Source: JAGDMS01 sp050015455 (GTDB lineage: Bacteria > Desulfobacterota > Binatia > HRBIN30). Taken from it: a DNA stretch of 64,000 nucleotides. Location: assembly GCA_050015455.1 (NCBI GenBank), contig JBEKBJ010000017.1:16357-80356 (forward strand), given 5' to 3'. A model generated the notes under the pieces. The model made no database searches and was not told the DNA's origin. It worked only from the letters and a program-made list of their open reading frames with translations. This document shows, piece by piece, positions 31,464-40,138 of this stretch. Within the stretch, counting starts at the first letter, position 1, and every line of letters begins with the position of its first letter. A program made the translations under genes and the position numbers.

Positions 31464-32810
31464 CTACAGTTTCCGCTTGTCGACGACGCGCACCGCCTTG
31501 CCCTCACTACGCTCGATCTGCCGTGGGCCGACGAGCTTGACGTTGCAGTTGATGCCAAGTGCGCTGCGTACCTCGTGGCTCAGCAGTCTCTCGTGCTGAA
31601 CGAGGCGATCGCGGTTGCCGCAAATCTCAGCCGGCGCCTCCACGATCACCTCCAGCTCGTCCATGTGCTCGGCGGCGCGATCCACGATGATCTGATAGTG
31701 CGGCGTCACCTCGCCGGCGCGCAACAAAACGGCTTCGACCTGGGACGGGAACACATTGACACCGCGCACGATGATCATGTCGTCGGTGCGCCCGACCAGC
31801 CGGTCTATGCGGACGGTGGTACGGCCGCAGGCGCATGGCTCCCGCATCAGCTGCGTCCGATCCCGGGTCCGGTAGCGGATCAACGGCAAGGCTTCTTTGG
31901 TCACGCACGTCAGCACGAGCTCGCCGACCTCGCCGTCGGGCAACGGCTCCGTTGTCTGCGGATCGATGATCTCGGGAATGAAGTGATCCTCGAAAACGTG
32001 CATGCCCTGCTGCTCGCGGCATTCAAAGGCCACCCCCGGGCCGATCACTTCGGTCAAGCCATACATATTGAGCGCCACGATGCCAAGCCGCGACTCGATT
32101 TCCTGCCGCATGCGCTCGGACCAGGGCTCGGCGCCGAACATGCCGATCTTCAGCGGCAGCGACGCCGGGTTGATGCCCTCCTCTTCCGCGACCTCCGCGA
32201 TCAGAAGCGCGTAGGACGGCGTGCAACACAGCACCGTGCTGCCGCAGTCGCGCATGAAGGTTAGCTGCCGCTTGGTGTTGCCGCCCGACACGGGGATCAC
32301 CGTGGCGCCGATCAGTTCGGCGCCGTAGTGAAAACCGAGTCCACCCGTGAACAGGCCGTACCCATAGGCGTTGTGAACGACGTCGTGCTCGGTCACGCCG
32401 GCCGCGGCGTAAGCGCGCGCGATCAGATCGGCCCACAGTGCAATGTCGTTCTGCGTGTACGCCACCACCGTCGGCTTGCCCGTCGTCCCGCTGGATGCGT
32501 GTATGCGGATCACCTCTTTCATCGGCACCGCAAGCAGACCGAACGGATAGTTGTCGTGCAGGTCACCCTTGGTCGTGAACGGCAACCGGACGAGATCGTC
32601 GAGCGACCGGATCCGTTCGGGGCCTCCGCCGCACAGTTTCTCGCGATAGAACGGAACCATCTTTGACAACCGCTCGATGCCGGCTCGCAGGCGCTGCAGT
32701 TGCAACCGTTCCAAATCTCGTCGCGGAAGGCTCTCCACCTCGTCGCGAATAGTTGACCTGATTGCCGGTATAGGCGTACGGCCCGGGCCGGCAGCGCTCG
32801 TCTCGTGCAT
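31464..32810 (-). CDS. paaK: Phenylacetate-CoA ligase (aryl-acetate CoA ligase)
   Basis: 448 residues. The AMP-binding loop is IHASSGTTGKPTVVAYTQND (about residue 100), followed by YGLTEVIGPGVAFEC and RTRDRTQL for adenylate and ribose contacts, and RTDDMIIVRGVNVFPSQVEA at the hinge, which are all PaaK features. It activates phenylacetate or indoleacetate with ATP (to AMP). Its start shares a base with the iorB stop (TGATG), so the two are co-transcribed. Pairing with IorAB suggests a route between aryl-pyruvates, aryl-acetyl-CoA and aryl-acetates; the direction is inference. Confidence 0.93.
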   Translation of the reverse strand: MHETSAAGPGRTPIPAIRSTIRDEVESLPRRDLERLQLQRLRAGIERLSKMVPFYREKLCGGGPERIRSLDDLVRLPFTTKGDLHDNYPFGLLAVPMKEVIRIHASSGTTGKPTVVAYTQNDIALWADLIARAYAAAGVTEHDVVHNAYGYGLFTGGLGFHYGAELIGATVIPVSGGNTKRQLTFMRDCGSTVLCCTPSYALLIAEVAEEEGINPASLPLKIGMFGAEPWSERMRQEIESRLGIVALNMYGLTEVIGPGVAFECREQQGMHVFEDHFIPEIIDPQTTEPLPDGEVGELVLTCVTKEALPLIRYRTRDRTQLMREPCACGRTTVRIDRLVGRTDDMIIVRGVNVFPSQVEAVLLRAGEVTPHYQIIVDRAAEHMDELEVIVEAPAEICGNRDRLVQHERLLSHEVRSALGINCNVKLVGPRQIERSEGKAVRVVDKRKL

Positions 32811-33418
32811 CAGACCGCTCCGCTCACGGCGCGCGGTGTAATCTGCTGGATCCGAAGAGCCCCAAGCTGCAGCGCGCGCAGGTTCATATCGACCAGGTCT
32901 TTTCTCCTTTTGACAAACATCTCCGAGACGGCGGCCAGCAGCGACTCCGGCCTGAGGCCCACAAACTCCGACGCGGCCCCGATCAGGACGACGTTTTGCG
33001 CCCGCGCGGTTCCCGCTTCCTTCGCCACCGCAGCTGCATCGATCAGGTACACCTTGCGACCGCAGTTGTTCAGCAGCTTCATCAACTCCTCAGGCGGCGG
33101 GTAGTTTGGAATGTTCTCGACGGTGGCGCTGTTCGTCACGATCAAGCCGCCGGGCGACAGGTAATCGATGTTACGCAGCGCCTCGAGCGGTTCAGTTGCG
33201 AGAATAAGATCGGCGCGGCCCTTCGGAACGAGGTTGCTGAACAACGGCCCATTCGAGAGGCGCACATGGGCTTCGACTGCCCCGCCGCGCTGGCTCATTC
33301 CGTGCAGTTCCGCCTGGCGTACGTTGAGCCCCTCGCGCATGGCGGCATTCACGATCAGCACCGCCAGCGTGAGGATGCCTTGTCCGCCGACGCCGGCCAG
33401 AACGATATCTCGCCTCAC
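32810..33418 (-). CDS. iorB: Indolepyruvate:ferredoxin oxidoreductase, beta subunit
   Basis: 202 residues. The gamma-domain-type fingerprint DIVLAGVGGQGILTLAVLIV and AELHGMSQRGGAVEAHVR are those of IorB. Start GTG 33418, six bases after the iorA stop. Partner of IorA in the oxidative decarboxylation of indole-, phenyl- and hydroxyphenyl-pyruvate to the aryl-acetyl-CoA, with reduction of ferredoxin. Confidence 0.9.
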   Translation of the reverse strand: MRRDIVLAGVGGQGILTLAVLIVNAAMREGLNVRQAELHGMSQRGGAVEAHVRLSNGPLFSNLVPKGRADLILATEPLEALRNIDYLSPGGLIVTNSATVENIPNYPPPEELMKLLNNCGRKVYLIDAAAVAKEAGTARAQNVVLIGAASEFVGLRPESLLAAVSEMFVKRRKDLVDMNLRALQLGALRIQQITPRAVSGAV

Positions 33419-33424
33419 CGCCGC

Positions 33425-35032
33425 TCACCGTTTCCGCGCCAGGTGGATGCACTCCCGCTGTGCGACGATCACCGACAGCCCGCGATGATCGAGCTCCTCC
33501 GCGATCACCTGCACGTTGCGTGCGTGCGCCTTCAGCACCGGGTCGATCACCCGCAGATGCGGCTCGGCGACCCCGAACCCGCGCAGCGCTCCGAGCAGTC
33601 GTTCGCCGCTGCCCAGACTGCTCTGCATGCCGGTCATGGCAACGGTGTCGTTGTCGAGGATGATGACGGTCATCGGCGTGTCCTCGGCCGTAGCGGCAAG
33701 CAATGTCGGCAGAGCCGAGTGCGCGAAGGTCGAGTCGCCGATGACTGCCACCGAGTAGCGCAGTCCACCCTGCGCCGCCCCTTTGGCCATGCCGACACTG
33801 GCACCCATCTCGACGCAGGTGTCGATCGCGGTGTAGGGCTCGAGGGCGCCCAGCGTGTAACAGCCGATGTCTGAGAATACGACCGATGGGCTGCGACTCT
33901 CCAGCGCCTCATTCAGTGCTCGATAGGTGTCGCAATGCGGACATCCGGGACAGAGGCTGGGCGGGCGTGCCGGAATGGTGAGGCCCCGAGACGCCGCCGG
34001 CTCTGGCGGCAGGCCCAGAACGGCTGCTAAGCCCGCCGCTGCCCTGTCCGGCGTCAGCTCGCCGCTCGCCGGTATGGTTCCGTCAGATCGCCCGTAAATG
34101 CGTGGGCCGGTTCCCGCGATGCCGAGCAGCCGCTCCTCCAAGTACGGATAGCCGTCCTCGACGACCAGGATGTCTTCCTTGTCTCGGAGAAACTCCCCGA
34201 CGAGCCGGGCCGGGGCAGGGAAAAAGCCGAGTATGAGGTGGTCGAGTTCGACCTCGAGCATCTGCATCGCTTCGAGCGCGTAGTTGCAGCCTGCTCCGGA
34301 GCAGACCACGCCTACCTTCTGCCTCTCCGGCTGCCGTGCCCTAACAATGCGGTTCCACTGGCTCTCCTCTGCCCGCTCAGCGAAGCGGGCGCGCTTTTCC
34401 CACAACCGTGCATTCATGACACGGGCGTACACCGGCAAGAGGGTCCACGCGCTGCGATCGGCTCCCGTCCGTACGCCACGAGATACGACTGCGGGCTCCG
34501 CCAGCCGCACCGGCGCACGGCTGTGTGCGATGCGCGTGACCAGACGAACGAGCACCGGCACGTTGAACTCTTCCGACAGCACGAACGCCTCGCGCGTCAT
34601 GTCGTAGCATTCCTGCTGGTCGGACGGCTCGAACCACGGCGTGCGGGCGAAATCGGCGTGGTAGCGTGTGTCCTGCTCGTTCTGTGAGGAGTGTATGCTT
34701 GGGTCATCCGCGACCACGACCACCAGACCGCCCAAGACCTCGACGAGCGCGGAATTGATGTAGGCGTCGAAGGCAACATTCAGGCCGGCGCATTTCATAA
34801 CGACGAGGGCGCGCTGGCCGATATACGCCATGCCGAGGGCCTCTTCGTACGCGACCTTCTCGTTGCCGGACCACCGGGCGGAGATCTGTAGCTCGACCGC
34901 GCGCTTCTGCAGCCACTCGAACGCTTCGGTGGCGGGCGTCCCCGGATAGCCAAAAACGCCGCCGATCCCGCTGTCGGCCGCCGCGTGCGCGACCGCCTCA
35001 TCGCCGAGAAGCAACCTCGTCCTGTTGCTCAT
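33425..35032 (-). CDS. iorA: Indolepyruvate:ferredoxin oxidoreductase, alpha subunit lacking the ferredoxin domain
   Basis: 535 residues. The N-terminus LLLGDEAVAHAAADSGIGGV then FGYPGTPATE matches IorA; SLCPGCPHCDTYRALNEAL and GDSTFAHSALPTLLAATAED then LDNDTVAMTGMQ give the TPP site with all polar residues in place. The chain ends at LSVIVAQRECIHLARKR. Typical IorA continues with ~60-90 residues holding two [4Fe-4S] clusters; these are absent and the iorB gene starts six bases on. Electron transfer may use a separate ferredoxin, or the domain was lost. First gene of the iorA-iorB-paaK operon. Confidence 0.88.
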   Translation of the reverse strand: MSNRTRLLLGDEAVAHAAADSGIGGVFGYPGTPATEAFEWLQKRAVELQISARWSGNEKVAYEEALGMAYIGQRALVVMKCAGLNVAFDAYINSALVEVLGGLVVVVADDPSIHSSQNEQDTRYHADFARTPWFEPSDQQECYDMTREAFVLSEEFNVPVLVRLVTRIAHSRAPVRLAEPAVVSRGVRTGADRSAWTLLPVYARVMNARLWEKRARFAERAEESQWNRIVRARQPERQKVGVVCSGAGCNYALEAMQMLEVELDHLILGFFPAPARLVGEFLRDKEDILVVEDGYPYLEERLLGIAGTGPRIYGRSDGTIPASGELTPDRAAAGLAAVLGLPPEPAASRGLTIPARPPSLCPGCPHCDTYRALNEALESRSPSVVFSDIGCYTLGALEPYTAIDTCVEMGASVGMAKGAAQGGLRYSVAVIGDSTFAHSALPTLLAATAEDTPMTVIILDNDTVAMTGMQSSLGSGERLLGALRGFGVAEPHLRVIDPVLKAHARNVQVIAEELDHRGLSVIVAQRECIHLARKR

Positions 35033-35237
35033 ATGCGACGATACTCAGATCGAGGACTAGCATGGCGAACCCGGTTCACCGGAATGGACGGCCGCTAGGA
35101 AGGATCTTGGCACGTTGGACAGTCCGCCCATGGGGATGCTTCGCATGGTACTCACGAGGTCTTGGTACCATCAGTGTTGCTGCTTGCGCAACGAGGAATA
35201 GGAGTGCCTTTCATCATGGGGAGCCAGGTGTAGTAGC

Positions 35238-35666
35238 TCAGCCCCCGCGTGGTGTGACGATCGCCACGGTGGCCGTGGCCTTCGACACCAAGTGCTCGGT
35301 ACCCGAGGCGATGCAGAAGACCTCCGATTCGACTACACTCAGCTGCGTTCCCGGCTTGAGCACCTTGGAGCGGCAGATGAGCCGCTCGCCTTTGGCCGCG
35401 CGCAGAAAGTTGATTTTGAACTCCGCGGTGAGCACGATCTGGGCCGGCGAGACCAAGGTCGCTGCGGCTGCTCCGGCGGTGTGATCGGCCACAGTCGCCT
35501 GCACGCCGGCGTGCACGAAGCCATCTTGCTGGAGGTGTCGCGGCTCGAGCAGCAGCACGCTGGTGCAGGCGCCAGGTTCCAAGGAGTCGAGCTGCAGGCC
35601 GAGGTCGACAATAAACGGCGCACTGCGAAAGATTCGGTTTACTTCATCAGCGTTGGGCGCAGTCAC
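35238..35666 (-). CDS. PaaI-type hotdog thioesterase
   Basis: 142 residues from GTG 35666, which follows agaaagga; the open frame runs further but without family resemblance. DGFVHAGVQATVADHTAGAA contains the catalytic HAGV...ADH motif of PaaI-like acyl-CoA thioesterases, followed by the long hot-dog strand QIVLTAEFKINFLRAAKGE. It hydrolyses aryl- or acyl-CoA esters. Lying just upstream of and in line with the iorA-iorB-paaK operon, it is a sensible CoA-release enzyme for stalled aryl-acetyl-CoA; a 200-base gap argues against strict co-transcription. Confidence 0.82.
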   Translation of the reverse strand: MTAPNADEVNRIFRSAPFIVDLGLQLDSLEPGACTSVLLLEPRHLQQDGFVHAGVQATVADHTAGAAAATLVSPAQIVLTAEFKINFLRAAKGERLICRSKVLKPGTQLSVVESEVFCIASGTEHLVSKATATVAIVTPRGG

Positions 35667-35825
35667 CGGCCATCCTTTCTCTGGCGTTCCGTATACTGTG
35701 GGTTGGAGTCCAAGGACGATGGTACGTTTGGTATGAATCAAAATATCATGGTCGGCTGCAGATGGCACTCAAGGCCGCCACCGACACTCCGGACGGAAGC
35801 GACGCGCAAAAGGACAGGCCGGGCG

Positions 35826-35993
35826 TCACGCAGCTTGCTCAGAATCGTCAGCGGATCGAAGGCGGCGAAGTCTTTCGACGGCATTGGCGAAATTGGCGGC
35901 GCTCTGGATCCGTTCCTTCAAGCCCAACTCGAGAAAGCAATCGAGTAGGCTCTCATCGATCGCATCGTCCTGATCGTGGCACTCGGCGACCAT
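35826..35993 (-). CDS. Hypothetical small helical protein (uncertain)
   Basis: 55 residues from ATG 35993: MVAECHDQDDAIDESLLDCF and a second helix LKERIQSAANFANAVERLRR, ending SADDSEQAA. The acidic N-terminus followed by a helical basic stretch resembles small proteins found upstream of nucleotidyltransferase genes, but no family is certain and no partner follows. Codon choice looks plausible. Confidence 0.3.
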   Translation of the reverse strand: MVAECHDQDDAIDESLLDCFLELGLKERIQSAANFANAVERLRRLRSADDSEQAA

Positions 35994-36506
35994 AGCGGCA
36001 GTGTGGCACATGACGAACGAGAAGGCGAACCGCCGCGGTGTACGTGATCCCTCGGAACATTGATTTTGCACTTTGGTGGAACGTCGCCTCGGACCTGCAC
36101 CCGCACACGCCATTTCGGCAGTCGCAAGCCGGAATCGGCTTTGGTTTGGCCCGCTTGCGATGAATATGAGCCAGATCGGTTTTAGATCTGGCGCCATGCC
36201 GGACGCGGCGGCCAGAACTAAAGTTGGTCTGGCTGCAGCTCATTTGCAAAAAGCCATAATCGTTTCAGGTTCGGCCTGATCTCGAGTAGATGAGGCCAAC
36301 ACAGCTCAAATGTGGCTCCTAATCTGTTGCAATGCGCCATTCCGGTTTGGAATGTGGCCAGGTTTTTACTGCCGCAGGCTATAACGGTTCCCGACGCGGC
36401 AGTGGGTGCCATCGCGGCGAGGCCGTCAGCCCGTTGAGGAAGGGTGAGCGGTCGGACGCGCGCCACGCCGACCGCGTTTCGGGCAATTCTTACGGCTCAC
36501 CGCTGC
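35994..36506. other. Lower-GC intergenic stretch
   Basis: About 510 bases, A/T-richer than the surroundings, with no recognisable gene. It contains a perfect 7-bp hairpin at 36171-36191 and several short related motifs with the core gatctgg. It may be the end of a lost mobile element, but no transposase similarity was seen. Confidence 0.45.
36171..36191 (+). repeat. Perfect 7-bp inverted repeat
   Basis: ccagatc, seven-base loop ggtttta, gatctgg. It lies in gene-free sequence and has no T-run after it, so it is not a clear terminator. Possible protein-binding site or mobile-element end. Confidence 0.35.
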
Positions 36507-36791
36507 TCAGAGAGCCGGCGTGCGAGCGCCGCGGCGTGCTGGCGTCCTGATATCGTCAGGGCATACGTTTCGTGCCTGTGACGCCCGCTTTTGCTCACCA
36601 AACCGGCGGCCAGGTGCGGCGCGCAGCTGCAGGAGCGACAGCAACTCCGCCAGATTCACGAGGCCTTCGGCTTCCTTGCACTCCGCAGCCGTCAGCCGAT
36701 CACCGCGATCCTGGCGGTCGAGCAGTTCTTGGAGACGCTGATTCACAGCGAGCGGCAAACGAAAGCGGGCCAGGTCCTCCGGCATCTCCAA
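36507..36791 (-). CDS. Small hypothetical protein
   Basis: 94 residues in the open frame, of which the first ~60 (ARFRLPLAVNQRLQELLDRQ, DRGDRLTAAECKEAEGLVNL, AELLSLLQLRA) look like a conserved helical family I have seen as hypothetical; the tail is Arg-rich and unlikely to be native. An in-frame extension upstream (SIELEMPEDL) has no start codon, so the N-terminus is either at ATG 36791 or has been cut. No function is known. The DNA lies between the lower-GC stretch and a dispersed repeat. Confidence 0.45.
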   Translation of the reverse strand: MEMPEDLARFRLPLAVNQRLQELLDRQDRGDRLTAAECKEAEGLVNLAELLSLLQLRAAPGRRFGEQKRASQARNVCPDDIRTPARRGARTPAL

Positions 36792-36841
36792 CTCGATAGA
36801 GTAGCCCGGCGGTTGAAACCGCGGCTACGAGAAGCACGAAG

Positions 36842-36867
36842 CATGTCCTGAGCTTGTCGAAGGGTCC
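36842..36867 (+). repeat. Dispersed repeat, copy 3 of 4, beside a RAYT-like remnant
   Basis: Reads catgtcctgagcttgtcgaa then gggtcc. It directly abuts the 3' end of a Y1-transposase remnant on the minus strand. Same core and orientation as the other three copies. Confidence 0.65.
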
Positions 36868-36871
36868 GCCT

Positions 36872-37049
36872 CCGCGGACTCTGCCAGGGCCCTATTATGC
36901 AGTTTCTGACCTTCCACATACGCTCTGACCCGGGGCACCGACTCCTTGCCGACCGTGAAGGCGCCGTGTGATCCTTGCCACTTGAAGGACTCTTCCGCGC
37001 TCTGGTGAGTGACCAGATGCGGAGTGGTGCCTCGTTGAGGAACCAACAC
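36872..37049 (-). pseudogene. C-terminal remnant of a Y1 (IS200-like/REP-associated) transposase
   Basis: The minus-strand frame reads QSAEESFKWQGSHGAFTVGK then ESVPRVRAYVEGQKLHNRA, the C-terminal block of REP-associated tyrosine transposases (family pattern FxWQxGYGAFSV...V..YI..QxxHH). The HUH and catalytic Tyr motifs, which lie upstream, are absent. The frame then runs straight into the dispersed repeat at 36842, so the repeat sits exactly where a RAYT gene's flanking REP would be. Confidence 0.6.
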
Positions 37050-37211
37050 CGATTACACCCACTATGCCAAAGTCCTTCCGATCAAGCTGCACGTGCTGAG
37101 GAGACAGATCGTCCTTCTGTCCGCTGAATGGAGAACCTCGCCGCGCCCCCCACGGCGCTCGGCAACAGATCGAGGACCGCGCAGAGGATGTAGAGACCTT
37201 TCTCCTCAGTG

Positions 37212-38804
37212 TCAGTGCATCACGGTTGGCACGCTCGCTCGCACTCGGCGTAGGAAGAAGACGGTTGGGATGCAGGCGAGGGAGAGGAACGCAAGCAGGC
37301 GAAAGTTGTCAATGAAGGCGGCAAACGAGGACTGTTGCAGGAGGGTGCCGTAGACAACGGCGAGTGCCTGCTCCGCGGGACGGATGGCGCCGCGCGTCGC
37401 AAGCGCGGCCTGACTGCCGGCGAGCCATTGCTGGCAGACCGGGGCAAAGGGCGTGAGATTGCCCACCAGCAGCGCTTGATGGCGCTGCGCGTCACGTGCG
37501 ATGAAGGTCGCAATCAACGCAATGCCGACGCTCCCACCGATGTTGCGCATCAAGTTGAAGATCCCAGTGGCGTTCCCGATTGCCTCTCTGGGCACCGCCG
37601 CCATCGTAGTTGTGGCGAGTGGGACGAAGATGAGACCGATCCCCACACCATTCAGAATCGCGGGGGCAATGACATGTCCGATGGAGATCTGCAGCGTGAG
37701 GTCACCGAAATAGAAACACGACTGGCCCAGGACCAGCAACCCCATCCCGATGAGGAGCCGGGCGTCGACGCGCGCGACCAGGGGACCAGCGATGAGCATC
37801 GCGGCGATGGAGCCGAAACCGCGCGGGCTCAGCGCCAGCCCGCTCTGCAGCGCCGGGTAGCTCACCAGCGTCTGTAGATACAGCGGCAACATTACCGTGG
37901 TGCTGTACAGCACCACACCGACGGCGGTCATCATAGCGGTGCCGACGGCGAAGCTTCGATTGCGAAACACGCGCAGGTCGACGATGGGCTGCCGTACCCG
38001 CAATTCGCAGATAATGAAGGCGACGAAGGATACGACGCACACTGCGGACGCGACACAAATCCACGTCGCCGCAAACCAGTCCGCTTCCTCACCCTTGTCG
38101 AGCACGACTTGGAGGGTGCCGAGCGCCAGCGCCATCAGCCCGAATCCGACGTAGTCGATCCGCGGCCGGCCTTCTCCTCGCAAGTACGGCGGATCCTCCA
38201 GGAAGGCGTGTATCATGACCATTGCCACCAGGCCGATGGGCAGATTGATGTAGAAGCTCCACCGCCACGAGTAGGTATCCGTCAGCCAGCCGCCGAGCGT
38301 CGGCCCGATGATCGGCGCGGTGACGACCCCGACCCCGAAGAATGCCATGGCGATGCCGTGCTGCGCGGGCGGGAAGCTCTCGAGGAGAACGGCCTGCGAA
38401 ATCGGCTGCAGCGCGCCTCCTCCCAACCCCTGCAGCACCCTGGCCACCACCAGAAAGCCGAGGCTTTGTGCGACGCCACAAAGAGCCGACGCCCCGGTGA
38501 ACACGGCAACGCACACCAGCAGGAAACGCTTGCGGCCGAATACGCGGCCGAACCACGCGCTTGCGGGCAGCACGATCGCGTTGGAGATGAGATAGCTCGT
38601 CAGCACCCACGTCGCCTCGTTCGTACTGGCGGAGAGACTGCCGGCGATGTGCGGGAGCGCGACGTTCACGATGGAGGTGTCGAGCAATTCCATGAACGCT
38701 GCAAGCATGAGTCCTATCCCGACCAGCCACGGACTGGCTGATGGACGCCACACCTGCGAGGAGAGCTGCTCGTTCTGTACTGGCGAAGCGGTAGGCTCAC
38801 TCAT
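37212..38804 (-). CDS. emrB: DHA2-family multidrug efflux permease (EmrB-like)
   Basis: 530 residues with fourteen hydrophobic segments. Motif A-type loop and the family marks LDTSIVNVALPHIAGSLSAS, WVLTSYLISNAIVLPASAWF, and RVLQGLGGGALQPISQAVLL, then TLGGWLTDTYSWRWSFYINL are those of the DHA2 14-helix proton-coupled exporters. It pumps drugs or toxic acids out, with the adjacent EmrA-like adaptor linking to an outer-membrane channel. It is the last gene of a tetR-emrA-emrB operon on the minus strand, 71 bases after emrA. No tolC-like gene is in the operon. Confidence 0.93.
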   Translation of the reverse strand: MSEPTASPVQNEQLSSQVWRPSASPWLVGIGLMLAAFMELLDTSIVNVALPHIAGSLSASTNEATWVLTSYLISNAIVLPASAWFGRVFGRKRFLLVCVAVFTGASALCGVAQSLGFLVVARVLQGLGGGALQPISQAVLLESFPPAQHGIAMAFFGVGVVTAPIIGPTLGGWLTDTYSWRWSFYINLPIGLVAMVMIHAFLEDPPYLRGEGRPRIDYVGFGLMALALGTLQVVLDKGEEADWFAATWICVASAVCVVSFVAFIICELRVRQPIVDLRVFRNRSFAVGTAMMTAVGVVLYSTTVMLPLYLQTLVSYPALQSGLALSPRGFGSIAAMLIAGPLVARVDARLLIGMGLLVLGQSCFYFGDLTLQISIGHVIAPAILNGVGIGLIFVPLATTTMAAVPREAIGNATGIFNLMRNIGGSVGIALIATFIARDAQRHQALLVGNLTPFAPVCQQWLAGSQAALATRGAIRPAEQALAVVYGTLLQQSSFAAFIDNFRLLAFLSLACIPTVFFLRRVRASVPTVMH

Positions 38805-38875
38805 TGCGCTGTATGTTCACTGCAACCACCGACCGCCCCCATCCGCTGGCGTGAGCCAGTGAGAATGGCGGCTGT

Positions 38876-39958
38876 TCACGGCGCAACTCGCTGCGGGCGT
38901 CGTGGCAGCAACAGCGGGCCTTCCCGCCGGCTGGTGTCGATCGTCACGGTAGTGGACAGACCGACCCAAAGCGGGTGGTCGGGCGGCAGCGGCGCGTCGA
39001 GCGCAATGCGCACCGGGAGGCGCTGCACGACCTTGATCCAGTTGCCGGTGGCGTTCTCCGCCGGGAGGAGCGCGAACGCCGCACCGGTTCCGGGGGAGAT
39101 GCTTTCCACGTGCGCGTTGTAAACCACCCCGGTGTAGATGTCGGCTACCACCGTCGCGGGCTGGCCGACACGCACGTCGGTGAGCTGCGTCTCCTTGAAG
39201 TTTGCTTCGATATAGACGGCTTGAACCGGGACCACGGCCATCAACGGCTGCCCGGGTTGTACCCGCTGGCCCACCTCGACGCTGCGTTTTGCGACCACGC
39301 CTGCCGTAGGTGCATGCAGCTCGGTATACGAAAGCAACAGCGCGGCCTGATCGCGTGCCGCCTGCGCCTGGCGCACGACGGCCGCTGCGGTTGCAGAGGC
39401 ATCGAGTGGGATGCCGAGGGTGGCAAGTGCGCGCTCCGCTTCACGCTGCGCCTCGGCGTGGCGCGCCTCGGCGGCACGCAACACCGTGCGCGCCTTATCG
39501 AGGCGGTCGGGTGATACTACTTTGCGTTCGGCGAGTTGCGCCGCGCGGGTGTGATCGAGCCGCGCTTGAGCCAGTTCCGCCTCGGCCACTTCGACCTGGC
39601 TCTGAGCCGCGCGTACCGCGGCCCGCGTCTGCTCAACCTGCTGCACCGCGACGGCGAGGTTCGCCCCGGCCTGTCGCACGCCCAGTTCATAGTCGGCGGT
39701 GTCGAGCTGCACGAGCAGGTCCCCGGCGGCAACCTGCCAATTCTCGTCGACCAGGAGCGCGGTCACGGTGCCGGGGATGCGCGGCGTGACTTGCGCGACA
39801 TCAGCGTGCACGTAGGAGTCATCGGTACTTACGTGCGTGCGGTAGAACAGCCACCAGCGGATGCCGACGACGACGAACGCCGCCGCTACGATGGCGGCCG
39901 CGCCTACGAGTACCCCACGCCGCGCCCACGACCCTTGTCCGCTATTGCGATCGGTCAC
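38876..39958 (-). CDS. emrA: HlyD/EmrA-family membrane fusion protein
   Basis: 360 residues from GTG 39958, after caggaaa. One N-terminal transmembrane segment (VLVGAAAIVAAAFVVVGIRW), then a lipoyl-like hairpin with a long Ala/Glu coiled coil (LDTADYELGVRQAGANLAVA through QAQAARDQAALLL), then a beta-barrel (APTAGVVAKRSVEVGQRVQ). It spans the periplasm and couples EmrB to an outer-membrane channel. Operon partner of emrB. Confidence 0.92.
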   Translation of the reverse strand: MTDRNSGQGSWARRGVLVGAAAIVAAAFVVVGIRWWLFYRTHVSTDDSYVHADVAQVTPRIPGTVTALLVDENWQVAAGDLLVQLDTADYELGVRQAGANLAVAVQQVEQTRAAVRAAQSQVEVAEAELAQARLDHTRAAQLAERKVVSPDRLDKARTVLRAAEARHAEAQREAERALATLGIPLDASATAAAVVRQAQAARDQAALLLSYTELHAPTAGVVAKRSVEVGQRVQPGQPLMAVVPVQAVYIEANFKETQLTDVRVGQPATVVADIYTGVVYNAHVESISPGTGAAFALLPAENATGNWIKVVQRLPVRIALDAPLPPDHPLWVGLSTTVTIDTSRREGPLLLPRRPQRVAP

Positions 39959-40138
39959 TTTCCTGACTCCCTCGATTTCTCACTCGGTGTGTTCCAGCAC
40001 GCGTTCGAAGGGCAGCGTGAATCGCTGCGTGCGTAGCGCGGGCGCGACTCCCGGCCTCGTCGAGCGTGAGGAACGACGTTCCCTCCGCACGGCCCACTGT
40101 GAAGCCTACCCCGGCCGCTAGCGACAACCAGGGGCGTG

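Noticed and set aside
39959..40138. Small frames between tetR and emrA
   Set aside because: No family resemblance, no clear ribosome-binding site and all are GC-rich chance frames; the interval is probably the operon leader.
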